A stretch of DNA of 64,000 nucleotides from an uncultured Alphaproteobacteria bacterium (GCA_949082785.1 CARVLU010000002.1:186001-250000); one strand, 5' to 3'. Shown: positions 33,728 through 42,873, counted from the first letter of the stretch. Program-made: numbers and translations. The notes: a model not told the origin generated them from the sequence alone.

Positions 33728-34346
33728 GTTCCCATTTCGCTATATCATCCCAATTTTCTACTAAATCCATAAATTCTTTAAATAAAGAACTCAACTTATA
33801 CGGATATACGTTCTGATTAAATGTTTCAAAAAAGCCAGTTCTTAACAGTGACAATAAAATATTTGAACCTTTTGTTCTATCAACAGCTTTCTTTACAGCA
33901 AAAACATCTGCCGGAGATAACCTTATCATTCCAAATAGTTCCCGATGCTGTTTTGATATAGCAATACTTGTCATCGGGTCTTGGTATGCCTTGACTATCT
34001 CTGCCAGAAATAAAATTTGTTCATATGACAATGAGGACAGTATAGTATTGAATTTATGAAAACGCGACGACGATAATTGTTCTTTATTATTCAAACCGAC
34101 TATCAACCTTGCCAAAAGTCGGATATTGTTCTTTCCAACACCTTCATTTATATCATTGAGCAATCTGTAGACAATGGACAGAATATCATCCTGATTAACC
34201 TGTGAAAAATCCCCGTCACGAACTTCTTGTAAAATGATATTTTGTAGTTCATTTTGTCGTCTTTGCAAAAAATTCTTGGCCGCCTCTGTTGGAACACCAA
34301 TCAGAGAAGCCGCATCAGATATACAAGCAACCAATAAACTAGACAT
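33720..34346 (-). CDS. Unknown island protein between BRO and integrase
   Basis: 208 residues, mainly helical, no recognised motif. It begins ACISDAASLIGVPTEAAKNF and ends WDDIAKWERD. Start overlaps the BRO gene stop (TAATG) and its end overlaps the integrase start, so the three genes form one tight unit. Could be a regulator or excision accessory factor by position only. Confidence 0.6.
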   Translation of the reverse strand: MSSLLVACISDAASLIGVPTEAAKNFLQRRQNELQNIILQEVRDGDFSQVNQDDILSIVYRLLNDINEGVGKNNIRLLARLIVGLNNKEQLSSSRFHKFNTILSSLSYEQILFLAEIVKAYQDPMTSIAISKQHRELFGMIRLSPADVFAVKKAVDRTKGSNILLSLLRTGFFETFNQNVYPYKLSSLFKEFMDLVENWDDIAKWERD

Positions 34347-35170
34347 TACTCTTTATCAACCTTTGTCAGCAATTTTGCGTTTTGGCCGGTCACAACGGAT
34401 TTACCCGTTTCCTGTTCCAGTGTCAACCGTGCCTGACGTGCGACATTGCCGCCACGTGATGCAACCTTCATATTTTCCTTAAAGCCCTGTGGGTTTTCCT
34501 TTCGTGCGATTTCAGTCGTGGATAATTCCGCCAGCATATTCAAAACCAATTCAGCATTGGTCATATTGTCGCGCAGAGATTCCTTATGCAGGCCCTTCAT
34601 ACGCTTATAATCGCGCGTTTTCATTCCAGACCATGCGCGCGTTATTTCGTCCGTCAAAAGCGCATATTCCAACCCCTGCTTTACACCGGCCTTGTCCCAT
34701 TCGTTTGTTAATTCTTTGCGTACTTCAATAGACTTTAAGCGTTGCGCCACCCATTCCGGCGAATATCCCATACGCTGATAATAACGCAGGGCGCGTTGTA
34801 TTGCGATTTCAGGGTCGGCGATTTCATCTATGCGCTGACTGCCAACACTGGCCAACCATAATTTAAAAGGTTCGGCCTTCTTTGACGGTATTGATTGAAT
34901 AAGACGCAAAATCTGTTCAGTATCGGCAACATCAGTTAGACGCATTTTTCCGTCCGGCGCCGTCATTTTCAACTGTCCGATTTTTTCGGACACTTCACTA
35001 CCTTCTTGATTTAACTGCTTTTTTAAATCACTCCAATATTTACGAGGTCTGTCCGTGCCGATCAATGCCGCAATAACATCAACAACAGAAAAATACCACT
35101 TCTCAGCCTCTTCATCCCAGCTGGTTCTGATATTCTGATTTTCAAACAGTTTAAGACTGGTATCCGCCAT
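34346..35170 (-). CDS. BRO-N domain protein (DinD/antirepressor-like)
   Basis: 274 residues. The BRO-N domain covers about 1-110 (IRTSWDEEAEKWYFSVVDVI ... RKYWSDLKKQL ... LTDVADTEQILRLIQSIPS). The C-terminal half (ALRYYQRMGYSPEWVAQRLK, then RDYKRMKGLHKESLRDNMT) resembles DinD-type DNA-damage-inducible proteins and phage antirepressors. First gene of the BRO - unknown - integrase unit. The TTTGCTAT repeats 40-97 bases upstream are candidate operator sites. Confidence 0.82.
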   Translation of the reverse strand: MADTSLKLFENQNIRTSWDEEAEKWYFSVVDVIAALIGTDRPRKYWSDLKKQLNQEGSEVSEKIGQLKMTAPDGKMRLTDVADTEQILRLIQSIPSKKAEPFKLWLASVGSQRIDEIADPEIAIQRALRYYQRMGYSPEWVAQRLKSIEVRKELTNEWDKAGVKQGLEYALLTDEITRAWSGMKTRDYKRMKGLHKESLRDNMTNAELVLNMLAELSTTEIARKENPQGFKENMKVASRGGNVARQARLTLEQETGKSVVTGQNAKLLTKVDKE

Positions 35171-35209
35171 AATTTGTCTCCTAAACTTTGACCCATAACC
35201 CGTCCGCTT

Positions 35210-35267
35210 TTTGCTATGTATTTGCTATATGCGGCGTCTTTTGCTATGGATTTTCGTTTTTTGCTAT
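35210..35267. repeat. Four direct TTTGCTAT repeats upstream of the BRO/integrase unit
   Basis: TTTGCTAT occurs at 35210, 35221, 35240 and 35260, with spacings of 11, 19 and 20 bases, close to whole helical turns. They lie between the BRO start and attR, where regulator operators or integrase arm-type sites would be expected. The rest of 35171-35359 is AT-rich and unassigned. Confidence 0.6.
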
Positions 35268-35359
35268 TAACTTTTGTTAATTTTATGATATTCTGCAATC
35301 CGCGGAAAATCAAGGAAAATTTAGAATTATTTATCACGGTTTATCGCCTGACCCATTAA

Positions 35360-35397
35360 CTGAAGGTCTGTGGTTCAAATCCACACTCCGCAACCAG
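35360..35397 (+). repeat. Right attachment site (attR), tRNA-fMet 3' fragment
   Basis: 38 bases identical to the 3' end of the initiator tRNA and one flanking base. The 5' half of the tRNA is missing here, so this is an attachment scar rather than a gene. A hairpin CCCAG/CTGGG plus T6 follows. Confidence 0.9.
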
Positions 35398-35587
35398 ATT
35401 CATCCCCAGCCAATCTGGGGATTTTTTATGTCTACGTTTCTTGATATATAGCAGTATCGGCAAATCTAGACAAAGTTTCACTCTCATAAATATCGCGAGA
35501 TATAATAGAATAAAATCTATAAAAATCACACATCCATTTGCTTTTAGATGTTTTTTGATATAAATTATTTCCAAGGAATATAATATT

Positions 35588-37306
35588 ATGATAGAAAACA
35601 ACTATTTTACAATTATGTCCATTATAGCAGCCATACACATCGGTTTCTTGGCATTCGTATACCCAAAGATAATTGAGATTAAAACAGAATTTCAAAATAA
35701 TTTTCCTGAGATATATAAAGATTTCTCTCGCAATTTCTCTATAAAATCTTATTTATATTTCATTAGTGGCTTTTTATTATTAAATATTTTATGTCTTATT
35801 ATATCCGTCACTTTATCCCAACCAATTCTGATACATTTAAATCTGTTCTGTGCTGCGATTGCAATCATATTGAATGCAACTGTTGTTATTACAATTCAAC
35901 AGTACAGATTTAATATAGATGATATATATTTGAAAAAATTAACTTCTATTAATTTTAAAAAAAATCTGTCCAAACATAATCTGCTGGACGGCTTTTGGAC
36001 AATATGTGATTCCATTCAAACGCAAATATTATTCTTTGTACATAAGAATCTGTTTGACATGCAAAGAATCAGAAAATATCTGGGATATTATAACACAATC
36101 ATCCAAAACTATATCAAATGGTGCAAAGATACCAATAAAAAGCATCATTCATCAAATGACGCCAATAATCAATATTATGAATATCCAATGAACAGAATGG
36201 GATATATCAATCAAATCGCCTGTAATACAGACAAGATAGATATTTCTGTTGCCATTGCTTATAATTCATTGGATTTATTAAAAGTTTGTAAAAAATCTGA
36301 TGTCATTATGCTGTTTGGCGAATTCAAAGGCCACGCAAAAAGCATATACTTGTACGCCATTAATAATGATAAGTTTTCAACATTACATGTCTATCCTGCA
36401 TTTGATTTTTATATTGAATTACTTAGCAGAGAGCATCGCGGTGAATTTAATTTTTTTGATGGCCAATATGCGGTTTCTTGGCTATGGGATATAACAAAAT
36501 GTATGATTGATAACAATATTTCAGAAAAAAAATTTCTGTTTCTGAAAGAGAAATTAGAATATCTAGTATCTCCGCACATACAATCCTTAATAAAGGATGA
36601 TTTGACGGATGTATCTACAAAAATTATACACCCGCATATCCACAGGTCGACACTTTATAAGCTTTACATTATACTGCTGACCAGATTAAATTCTGTGGCA
36701 TATAACAATTATGTGCAATTGCATATCGAAAATTTCAATGATTTGCGTGGGTATATTCATAAATCCACCCAAGAACTTTCGATTAAAATAATCGCCTATT
36801 TATTATTTAAGCGAAAACTAGAACTTTGCAAAAAGTTTATCGGTTCAACAAATAAAATTTATCCTTTGATTCCGAAAAATATTAATACCATCATCGAAAT
36901 ATTTTTTACTGAAAATTTTGTACGGAAACACAAAGATAATTATAATGATTATACCCAAGATACACTGTGGATATATCATGCAATGTTCCTGTGTATGTCA
37001 GTTATCGCAGATAAAGTGTTTAAATGTGAAAAAATTGTAAATGGTAAAAAATCTGCTGATTTTGACAAAAAACATTGTAAAAACAATATTGACATATATA
37101 CATCCACAGAAATTATAAAATCTAATAAAAATAATTTTATTTGTCTGTCCCATACAGAAAAGTATATAAAAGAACAATTAGATATATTTCTTGACGATAA
37201 CGAACTGATGAAAATGTTCAATCTGAATTATTCAAAAACAAAATACAGGGATTTCATTTTAAAATATATAAAAAAGATAAACAAAGAAATTAAAACCCGC
37301 ATTTAG
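35588..37306 (+). CDS. AT-rich membrane protein of unknown function
   Basis: 572 residues. Three hydrophobic segments lie at about 6-25, 55-76 and 79-103; the remaining ~470 residues are soluble, rich in Lys, Asn and Ile, with no motif I recognise. Strikingly AT-rich compared with flanking chromosome, yet located just outside attR. It may therefore belong to an older or nested insertion. AAGGAAT precedes ATG 35588. Large C-terminal domains on short membrane anchors occur in defence proteins, but nothing specific supports that here. Confidence 0.6.
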   Translation: MIENNYFTIMSIIAAIHIGFLAFVYPKIIEIKTEFQNNFPEIYKDFSRNFSIKSYLYFISGFLLLNILCLIISVTLSQPILIHLNLFCAAIAIILNATVVITIQQYRFNIDDIYLKKLTSINFKKNLSKHNLLDGFWTICDSIQTQILFFVHKNLFDMQRIRKYLGYYNTIIQNYIKWCKDTNKKHHSSNDANNQYYEYPMNRMGYINQIACNTDKIDISVAIAYNSLDLLKVCKKSDVIMLFGEFKGHAKSIYLYAINNDKFSTLHVYPAFDFYIELLSREHRGEFNFFDGQYAVSWLWDITKCMIDNNISEKKFLFLKEKLEYLVSPHIQSLIKDDLTDVSTKIIHPHIHRSTLYKLYIILLTRLNSVAYNNYVQLHIENFNDLRGYIHKSTQELSIKIIAYLLFKRKLELCKKFIGSTNKIYPLIPKNINTIIEIFFTENFVRKHKDNYNDYTQDTLWIYHAMFLCMSVIADKVFKCEKIVNGKKSADFDKKHCKNNIDIYTSTEIIKSNKNNFICLSHTEKYIKEQLDIFLDDNELMKMFNLNYSKTKYRDFILKYIKKINKEIKTRI

Positions 37307-37513
37307 GGTCTGCCCCAGATGTCATGTTTTAATATATTCATTAGGTGCTATCATTTCTATATATAATTTACACTAACCAAAAACACAACCGTTGGTTGTT
37401 GGATGGGGTGCACAAGTGACAGACGCACACGCGCCGTGGTGATACCCGATGAATTACATTACCCGAACCGTGGAAGCCCCCATTTACACATATCCATCAT
37501 GGACATATGTTGG
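37307..37513 (-). other. Gene-free region with inverted repeats between convergent genes
   Basis: On the minus strand, after the stop of the 110-residue gene, ATGGGG (near 37480) can pair with CCCCAT (near 37404) around smaller hairpins. ACAACC-AAC-GGTTGT followed by GTTTTTGG (near 37384-37400) looks like a terminator. This may be a structured 3' UTR or a small RNA. The plus-strand half contains TATATAAT (37358-37365) as a possible promoter. Evidence is weak. Confidence 0.3.
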
Positions 37514-37846
37514 TTATTTTTCGTTCAGATAACACATTCTGAGTTCAACAATGCGACCATCTGTGACGGCGTCTGGCGTCGCAGTCTGGCGAATCCGGCG
37601 ATAGTATTCCATATCGAATCCAATCGACATCACAATTGCCGCCCACTGGGCACACAAATATTCACGTGCGACAGATTTCATTTCCACCGTCATCGTCATG
37701 TTCAGACATGTCAGAGCTTCACCCAACTTTTTTCGCATGGCGGTCAAAATCGGGTCGTCGTCGATATCCGACAATTCAATTCTGGCCATCATTCTGTCAA
37801 CCAGATCGGTAACATACGAATTTGGGCGCGTGTGTTCATGTGACAC
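37514..37846 (-). CDS. Hypothetical protein downstream of RNA copy D
   Basis: 110 residues from GTG 37846, chosen because AAAGGAG lies 6 bases upstream; the longer frame would enter the RNA terminator region. The sequence is helical (VTDLVDRMMARIELSDIDDD, KKLGEALTCLNMTMTVEM), with no known motif, no signal peptide. Its start is 36 bases after the terminator of RNA copy D on the same strand. Confidence 0.55.
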   Translation of the reverse strand: MSHEHTRPNSYVTDLVDRMMARIELSDIDDDPILTAMRKKLGEALTCLNMTMTVEMKSVAREYLCAQWAAIVMSIGFDMEYYRRIRQTATPDAVTDGRIVELRMCYLNEK

Positions 37847-37881
37847 GTTTAACTCCTTTTGTTCATTTGGGATGAACCACA

Positions 37882-38087
37882 AAGAAAAAACCGCCAAAGA
37901 TAGGCGGTCGGGGAGTTTAGAAAATCAACAGTTGAGTGACCCCGTTTGCCTTCAATATATAGCAAACGGCTCCCCGACCAAAGCCAGGGCAAAAAACGGC
38001 ACGAAAGGCACCGCATGGAATAACGATGCTTTCGCACCGCAACTGTTGGACTTTCTAAAGGTCCCAAACCCACATCCCTGTGGATTC
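37882..38087 (-). ncRNA. GGGA-hairpin RNA, copy D
   Basis: Promoter TTGTGT, 18 bases, TATACT (38123-38118 and 38099-38094). 5' hairpin GAATCCACA-GGGA-TGTGGGTTT (38086-38066 region). Closing stem TTTAGAAA..CCAACAGTTG with CAACTGTTG..TTTCTAAA, again different in sequence but paired. Inner hairpins with GCACCGCAT and AACGATGC. GTTTGC/GCAAAC. Terminator ACCGCC/GGCGGT followed by TTTTTTCTTT (37908-37881). The 110-residue gene starts 36 bases further on. Confidence 0.72.
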
Positions 38088-38186
38088 AGTTACAGTATAA
38101 CATCACAAAAGCGGAAAACACAAACTTATTCAACATATACAAGAAAAACTTGCCATAGGAACGTAAATCCATACAATACAAATTCC

Positions 38187-39806
38187 ATGTATGCGCATCA
38201 AATTTCTTTGTCATTTGGTGGCAGCGTTATCTATGATAACGCTGAATTTTCATTGTCCCCCCGGGCCAAGGTTGGCATTGTCGGCGTCAATGGTGCGGGC
38301 AAAACGACGCTGTTTCGTGTTATGACCGGCCAAATCCCGTTGGATGCTGGACACATTGATATGGGCGGGGCACGTCTGGGATATCTGCCCCAGACAATCA
38401 CACTGGACAATCCCGATATGACGGTATGGGATTTTTTAATGTCGGGCCGGCCCATCGCCCGGTTACAGGATGAATTAAACACCGCATACGTATCATTGGC
38501 CGACAATCCCGACGACGCGACAATTGCCCACAAAATTGGCGAAATTCAGGATGAATTGGAATACTTTGACGTTTATGGCGCCGAAGATGCGTTGTTGGAA
38601 TTAATCGAAAACATGCACATTGACGCCGCGTGGCTGGACATGCCGCTGCGTCATTTGTCGGGCGGCCAGAAATCGCGCGTGGCATTTACACGAATGCTGT
38701 ATTCCATGCCGAACGTGTTGCTGTTGGATGAACCGACAAATCATCTGGACGCGGCGACGCGCGAATTCGTGACGGCATATTTGAAAAAATACAAAGGCAC
38801 GGTTTTAATCATCAGTCATGACGCCCAATTTTTAAACAGCGTTGTGGACAAAATCCTGTTTATTGATAAGACAACGCATCAGATAACCGTGTTTGACGGC
38901 AATTATGACGCATATCAAAACACCATGGCCCAGCGGCGCCGGGCACGCGCCCAACAGATTGAAAAACAAGAACGCGAGATTAAAAATCTGGGGCAATTTA
39001 TACAACGGGCCCGCGACGCCAGCCCCACCAACCACAGTATTAAAAAGGTCGGCCACACCCGCGAAATTCAGTTGAAAAAGATTCTGGAAAATCGCGTCAC
39101 GCGCGAGCAGGTGTATAAGAAATTAAAAATGGATTTGCGCCCCCTGCGCGATGGCGCGCGCACGCCGATAATTGTGGACAATCTGTGGTTCCGGTTTCCG
39201 GGCGCGCGGTTGATGTATCGCAATTTATCGTTTTATTTGACGCGCGGGGAACGCTTTCTGATTGTGGGGCCCAATGGGGCGGGTAAATCAACATTGCTGA
39301 AATTAATCATGGGATTGCACCGCCCCGAACGCGGCGAAATTCAGGTAAACCCAAAGACCGACATCGCCTATTACGCCCAGGAACTGGAACAATTGGATTT
39401 GGATAAAACAGTATTGGAAAATGTTGCCCATCCGGATTTTACCGACCAACAGTTGCGCGCGGTGTTGGGCAATTTTCTGTTTTATGACATGGACGTGTTT
39501 AAACTGGTATCGGTACTGTCGCCCGGGGAACGCGCGCGCGTCGCGCTGTGCCGGATGTTGCTGAAACGGGCCAACATGCTGATACTGGACGAACCGACGA
39601 ACCATCTGGACCGCGATACCCAGGCCATTATCGGCGACAATTTTCGCGATTTTGACGGCACCATTATCATGGTCAGCCATAATCCGGAATTTGTCGAACA
39701 AATCGGGATAACGCGCATGCTGACACTGCCGACGGGGGGAATTACCGATTATTCGCACGACGCATTGGAACATTTTTACCAAATCAATACGGATGATAAA
39801 AAATAA
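38187..39806 (+). CDS. ABC-F family ATPase
   Basis: 539 residues from ATG 38187; the reading frame is open further upstream but would run through RNA copy D. Two ATP-binding cassettes without membrane domains. NBD1: VGVNGAGKTTLFR, LSGGQKSRVAF, LLLDEPTNHLDA. NBD2: VGPNGAGKSTLLK, LSPGERARVAL, LILDEPTNHLDR. A charged linker of ~80 residues between them (ARAQQIEKQEREIKNLGQF) is the P-site tRNA interaction motif region. ABC-F proteins act on the ribosome in translation control or antibiotic protection; the subfamily (Uup/YbiT/EttA) is not settled. No strong SD. Confidence 0.9.
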   Translation: MYAHQISLSFGGSVIYDNAEFSLSPRAKVGIVGVNGAGKTTLFRVMTGQIPLDAGHIDMGGARLGYLPQTITLDNPDMTVWDFLMSGRPIARLQDELNTAYVSLADNPDDATIAHKIGEIQDELEYFDVYGAEDALLELIENMHIDAAWLDMPLRHLSGGQKSRVAFTRMLYSMPNVLLLDEPTNHLDAATREFVTAYLKKYKGTVLIISHDAQFLNSVVDKILFIDKTTHQITVFDGNYDAYQNTMAQRRRARAQQIEKQEREIKNLGQFIQRARDASPTNHSIKKVGHTREIQLKKILENRVTREQVYKKLKMDLRPLRDGARTPIIVDNLWFRFPGARLMYRNLSFYLTRGERFLIVGPNGAGKSTLLKLIMGLHRPERGEIQVNPKTDIAYYAQELEQLDLDKTVLENVAHPDFTDQQLRAVLGNFLFYDMDVFKLVSVLSPGERARVALCRMLLKRANMLILDEPTNHLDRDTQAIIGDNFRDFDGTIIMVSHNPEFVEQIGITRMLTLPTGGITDYSHDALEHFYQINTDDKK

Positions 39807-39834
39807 AAAAAGACCGGGGAAAGCCGGTCTTTTT
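39805..39834. terminator. Bidirectional terminator after the ABC-F gene
   Basis: AGACCGG/CCGGTCT hairpin flanked by A7 and T5; serves the ABC-F gene and the convergent HEDEH gene. Confidence 0.8.
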
Positions 39835-40456
39835 AATTTTCAAAACACGCCCGCAGCGCCGTTCCGTCGTCGTGGGAATCCACGGATTTGTTGCGGATTT
39901 CTTCGGCGGCCTTTATCTTTTGACGGGCCAAAATCAAATCCGGATGCGATACAAATTTTTGATGCAGCGTGTCAATCGCATCGTTAATATCCGATTCCAT
40001 CGGGACAAAGATTGGCATTACAGATGCGGCGGCGGAATAAATGGAATTCTTTAAATCCGCGCGCAAATCATCCATCACGGATAAATAGGCACGGATATGT
40101 TCATCTTCGTGTGCCAAAATCGCGTTGTACGAACATGTATCCGAGCGATGGCGCATATCAATCTGGACCAAGAAATTTTCATACCCGACCGTCGCCGCCA
40201 CATTTTTCAGCGCCACGCAATACCCGTCTTCGATTGGGGTGACGTCGCCAATAATTTCATAGTTATCCACCATTGTGGCAACCACGTTGCCGTGCAACAA
40301 ATCCATCGGCGCCAGGGGTTGAACCACTTCCTTGGTCCATTGGGGGGCGTCCAGCGTGATGCGCGGTGTTAATTTATAGACCAGACAATCATCCGCATGC
40401 GCCGCGCCCACCACGCACCCCAGGGTTATGATTAAAATCGTTAACCGCGCGCGCAT
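39833..40456 (-). CDS. Secreted protein with HEDEH zinc-protease-like motif
   Basis: 207 residues, signal peptide (ILIITLGCVVGAAHA), then one domain with two Cys pairs and ILAHEDEHIRAYL (His116-Glu117-x-x-His120). This is the HExxH core of zinc metallopeptidases, similar to DUF922-type proteins. It starts 3 bases after the virB4 stop on the same strand, so it is probably the third gene of virB3-virB4-HEDEH. A periplasmic peptidase could remodel wall or process a secretion component; this is inferred. Confidence 0.6.
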   Translation of the reverse strand: MRARLTILIITLGCVVGAAHADDCLVYKLTPRITLDAPQWTKEVVQPLAPMDLLHGNVVATMVDNYEIIGDVTPIEDGYCVALKNVAATVGYENFLVQIDMRHRSDTCSYNAILAHEDEHIRAYLSVMDDLRADLKNSIYSAAASVMPIFVPMESDINDAIDTLHQKFVSHPDLILARQKIKAAEEIRNKSVDSHDDGTALRACFEN

Positions 40457-40459
40457 GGA

Positions 40460-42871
40460 TTACAGATTGCCGCCCCCCTGCTTTTTCAAGTATTCGGCCA
40501 CAAAGTTATTGCCGTATGTCTTATACAATTCTTCGGCCAGCAACACCGACGACCGGCCCGATTCAAACAGTTTCAGCAAATTGCCCAGTCCCCCCAATTC
40601 CGTGTTTAAAATTACAGATTCGCCATTGACGGGTCGGGATAACAGAACCGCACGCTTTAAATTCGGATATGCTTTGCCCTGGATAAATGCCATTTCCAGC
40701 GGGTTCAAATTCCAATGCGCGTAATCGTTGGCGTCGGCCGCCGGATTGCGAAAGAACAAGACCGTCTGGGCCTGGCCACGGACAACGTCGCCGATGCCCA
40801 GTTTGTCCAGAACGTTTGCACGCTGGAACGCGACCATGTATGCCTGGCGGTTTTTGCGCCCTTCTTGCAGGCCGGTGATAAAGTTATCGCGGAACATTTT
40901 GTTTTCCAGCATCGGCGCCGTTTCGTCAATCATAATCAGCGACGGGTTCCCACCCGACACGGTGATATTGTTAATCCGGTGCAAGATATAGGATATGACA
41001 GCCGGGGCCAGTGTTTCATCCTGTAAAATTTCTGTAAAATCAAATGTGGTCAAACGCGATTGCAGGTCCAGTGTATCCGCGCTTTCGTTAAATATTTCGC
41101 CGTACTGCAACGGGTCAACCCATTTTTTCAGCGCCGCGCGCATGGGGCCGCTGGATGAAAAACAGCTTTCCCACAGGTTTTTCAGCAATCTGTCGCGGTC
41201 GGACAAATAATCAAAATTCACCGACACCGCGCGCGCAATTTCATCGGCCGACATGGCGTCCGTTTGCCCAGAAATCATGGCCAGCCACCGGCGCAAGAAT
41301 GCCCGGTTTGCGACCGTGTCCGGCATTTTCAGCGGGTTTAAGTGCGTCTGGAACGAAATGCCGTCGGTTTTATCCTTGCCCTGCATGGTGACGTATTTTC
41401 CACCAACCGCCAGGGTGAAGATTTCCGCCCCCTTGTTCCGGTCGAAAAAGAACGCCTTTAACTTCTGATGGCGCATCGATTGCGCGATTAAGAATGAAAA
41501 CAGTGTGGTTTTCCCGCCGCCCGTCGGCCCGATTGTCAGTGTATGACCAACCGCCGCCGGCGCGTCGGACACATGAAACTGGAACTGGTACGGGGTGCCC
41601 TGGGCGGTGGGGAACACAACCAGCGGCCCCGGTCCCCAGTCGGAATTTTCAACCCCGCGCGGGGTGCTGGACATCGGAATGCTGACCGCGGCGGTGCGGG
41701 ACAACATTTTAAAGCTGCGCGGGAAAACATCAAATCCCGGAATCAATGAAAACCAAGAAACCTTGGACGCGAAATCTTCGACAACGGGGGAAATGCCGTA
41801 TGATGCGCAAACCTTCTTAAAATCGTCGATGTTTTTCTGCAATTCGTCAACCGACGCCCCGAACAACACAAACAACGGATAGTAATTGACCAGGCTTTGC
41901 GTTCCGGAAATGTTTTCGTCCATCGCACTTTGGGCCTGGGAAATTTGTTCTTCGGCGGTGTCTTCGTTTTGGTCGGCCGTCGCGCGGCGTTGGCGAATAA
42001 CCGTGTTGACGTCGGCGGCCCCCATAATGCGGAACCCGTTCATGCAAATCATTTCCGTTTGAATGGTGCCGACTGCGTTAAAAAATTCTTCGTCCAGATA
42101 ATCGGGCGATACCCGGAACGACATCATTGCGGCAAACGATTGCGCGGCCCCACTGGTATAGCGCACCAGGCCGTTTTTCATAAAATCAACATCATCGACC
42201 GTCGTCAATTCCGCAATCCGCTGGTCACAGACGCTGGGCTGGGGCTTGGTCACGGGGGACAAAATCCGGCCAAAGAACCGCGCCATGTTATCGCGTGCAT
42301 CGTTGCGCAGAACGGCCGGCTTGTACGGGGCCAAAATGGATTCGATGTAATTGCCGTACTGGTTCAACTTTTCACGCGCGTCACGACCGCCCACCGTCAA
42401 CACAATATAATAATTGTTCAAAAAGATACGCAGCCCCTGGTCGCGCCAGCGGTCATAAATCTTTTGCAGGACGGGCTGATGAAATTCGTAATCGGTGCGT
42501 TCGGCGGCCGCGTCACGTATCATAAAAAACCGCATTGTGACGTTCGGGTCGCGGATTTGGTTAAACAGTTGCGCCCGCAAATCCAAGAATTTTTCCCGTG
42601 TGGGGCCGTCCTGCATACTGGTCTGGACACCGGCGACGCGGTAAACCCGCACCAACGCCCCATCGGTCAACCCAATGGAATTATCACTGTACACCGTTTT
42701 GAACGGCAAATAATCGGCATAGTGTTTATATCCGAATTTCGGAAACACCCAACGCGTGATGGTCGGCACATAAATCATCAAGACAATAAACACGAAAACC
42801 GCGGCCATCGCCAAAATGACCGAAGTTATCGGGAAACCGCCACCTGCAAAATAATTAAAAAATTCATTCAT
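40460..42871 (-). CDS. virB4: Type IV secretion system ATPase VirB4
   Basis: 803 residues. An N-terminal membrane segment (about 15-35) is present, unlike some VirB4. The FtsK/HerA-like ATPase core has Walker A TIGPTGGGKTTLFSFL (near 446-461), MIDETAPML as Walker B, and the late NPLEMAFIQGKAYPNLKRAV motif typical of VirB4/CagE. It energises transport of DNA or protein substrates and pilus assembly at the inner membrane. Preceded by virB3 with a 2-base gap. Other T4SS genes except virD4 at 58393 are outside this window. Confidence 0.93.
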   Translation of the reverse strand: MNEFFNYFAGGGFPITSVILAMAAVFVFIVLMIYVPTITRWVFPKFGYKHYADYLPFKTVYSDNSIGLTDGALVRVYRVAGVQTSMQDGPTREKFLDLRAQLFNQIRDPNVTMRFFMIRDAAAERTDYEFHQPVLQKIYDRWRDQGLRIFLNNYYIVLTVGGRDAREKLNQYGNYIESILAPYKPAVLRNDARDNMARFFGRILSPVTKPQPSVCDQRIAELTTVDDVDFMKNGLVRYTSGAAQSFAAMMSFRVSPDYLDEEFFNAVGTIQTEMICMNGFRIMGAADVNTVIRQRRATADQNEDTAEEQISQAQSAMDENISGTQSLVNYYPLFVLFGASVDELQKNIDDFKKVCASYGISPVVEDFASKVSWFSLIPGFDVFPRSFKMLSRTAAVSIPMSSTPRGVENSDWGPGPLVVFPTAQGTPYQFQFHVSDAPAAVGHTLTIGPTGGGKTTLFSFLIAQSMRHQKLKAFFFDRNKGAEIFTLAVGGKYVTMQGKDKTDGISFQTHLNPLKMPDTVANRAFLRRWLAMISGQTDAMSADEIARAVSVNFDYLSDRDRLLKNLWESCFSSSGPMRAALKKWVDPLQYGEIFNESADTLDLQSRLTTFDFTEILQDETLAPAVISYILHRINNITVSGGNPSLIMIDETAPMLENKMFRDNFITGLQEGRKNRQAYMVAFQRANVLDKLGIGDVVRGQAQTVLFFRNPAADANDYAHWNLNPLEMAFIQGKAYPNLKRAVLLSRPVNGESVILNTELGGLGNLLKLFESGRSSVLLAEELYKTYGNNFVAEYLKKQGGGNL

Positions 42872-42873
42872 CT

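Larger units (their letters stand above)
28517..35397. mobile_element. Integrative island in the initiator tRNA gene (~6.9 kb)
   Basis: Bounded by a 38-bp repeat of the tRNA-fMet 3' end. Contents in order: HrgA-like endonuclease-like protein, GIY-YIG nuclease, DUF3644-like protein, HNH endonuclease, a short structured RNA, then on the minus strand the unit BRO protein - unknown - tyrosine integrase next to attR. Several genes are clearly more AT-rich than the host. No replication, conjugation or capsid genes are seen, so this is a small non-conjugative island or satellite-like element. Cargo resembles restriction or defence genes. Confidence 0.85.

Noticed and set aside
35210..35267. CRISPR-like array
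   Set aside because: The repeats are 8 bases with 3-12 base gaps and there are no cas genes; they look like protein binding sites.
35360..35397. Possible second tRNA-Met gene
   Set aside because: Only the 3' half is present; the upstream bases do not form the D or anticodon arms. It is the attR scar.
37698..38186. N-terminal extension of the ABC-F protein
   Set aside because: The in-frame upstream part crosses the 110-residue gene and RNA copy D in antisense and has no ABC-F similarity; ATG 38187 gives a normal length.
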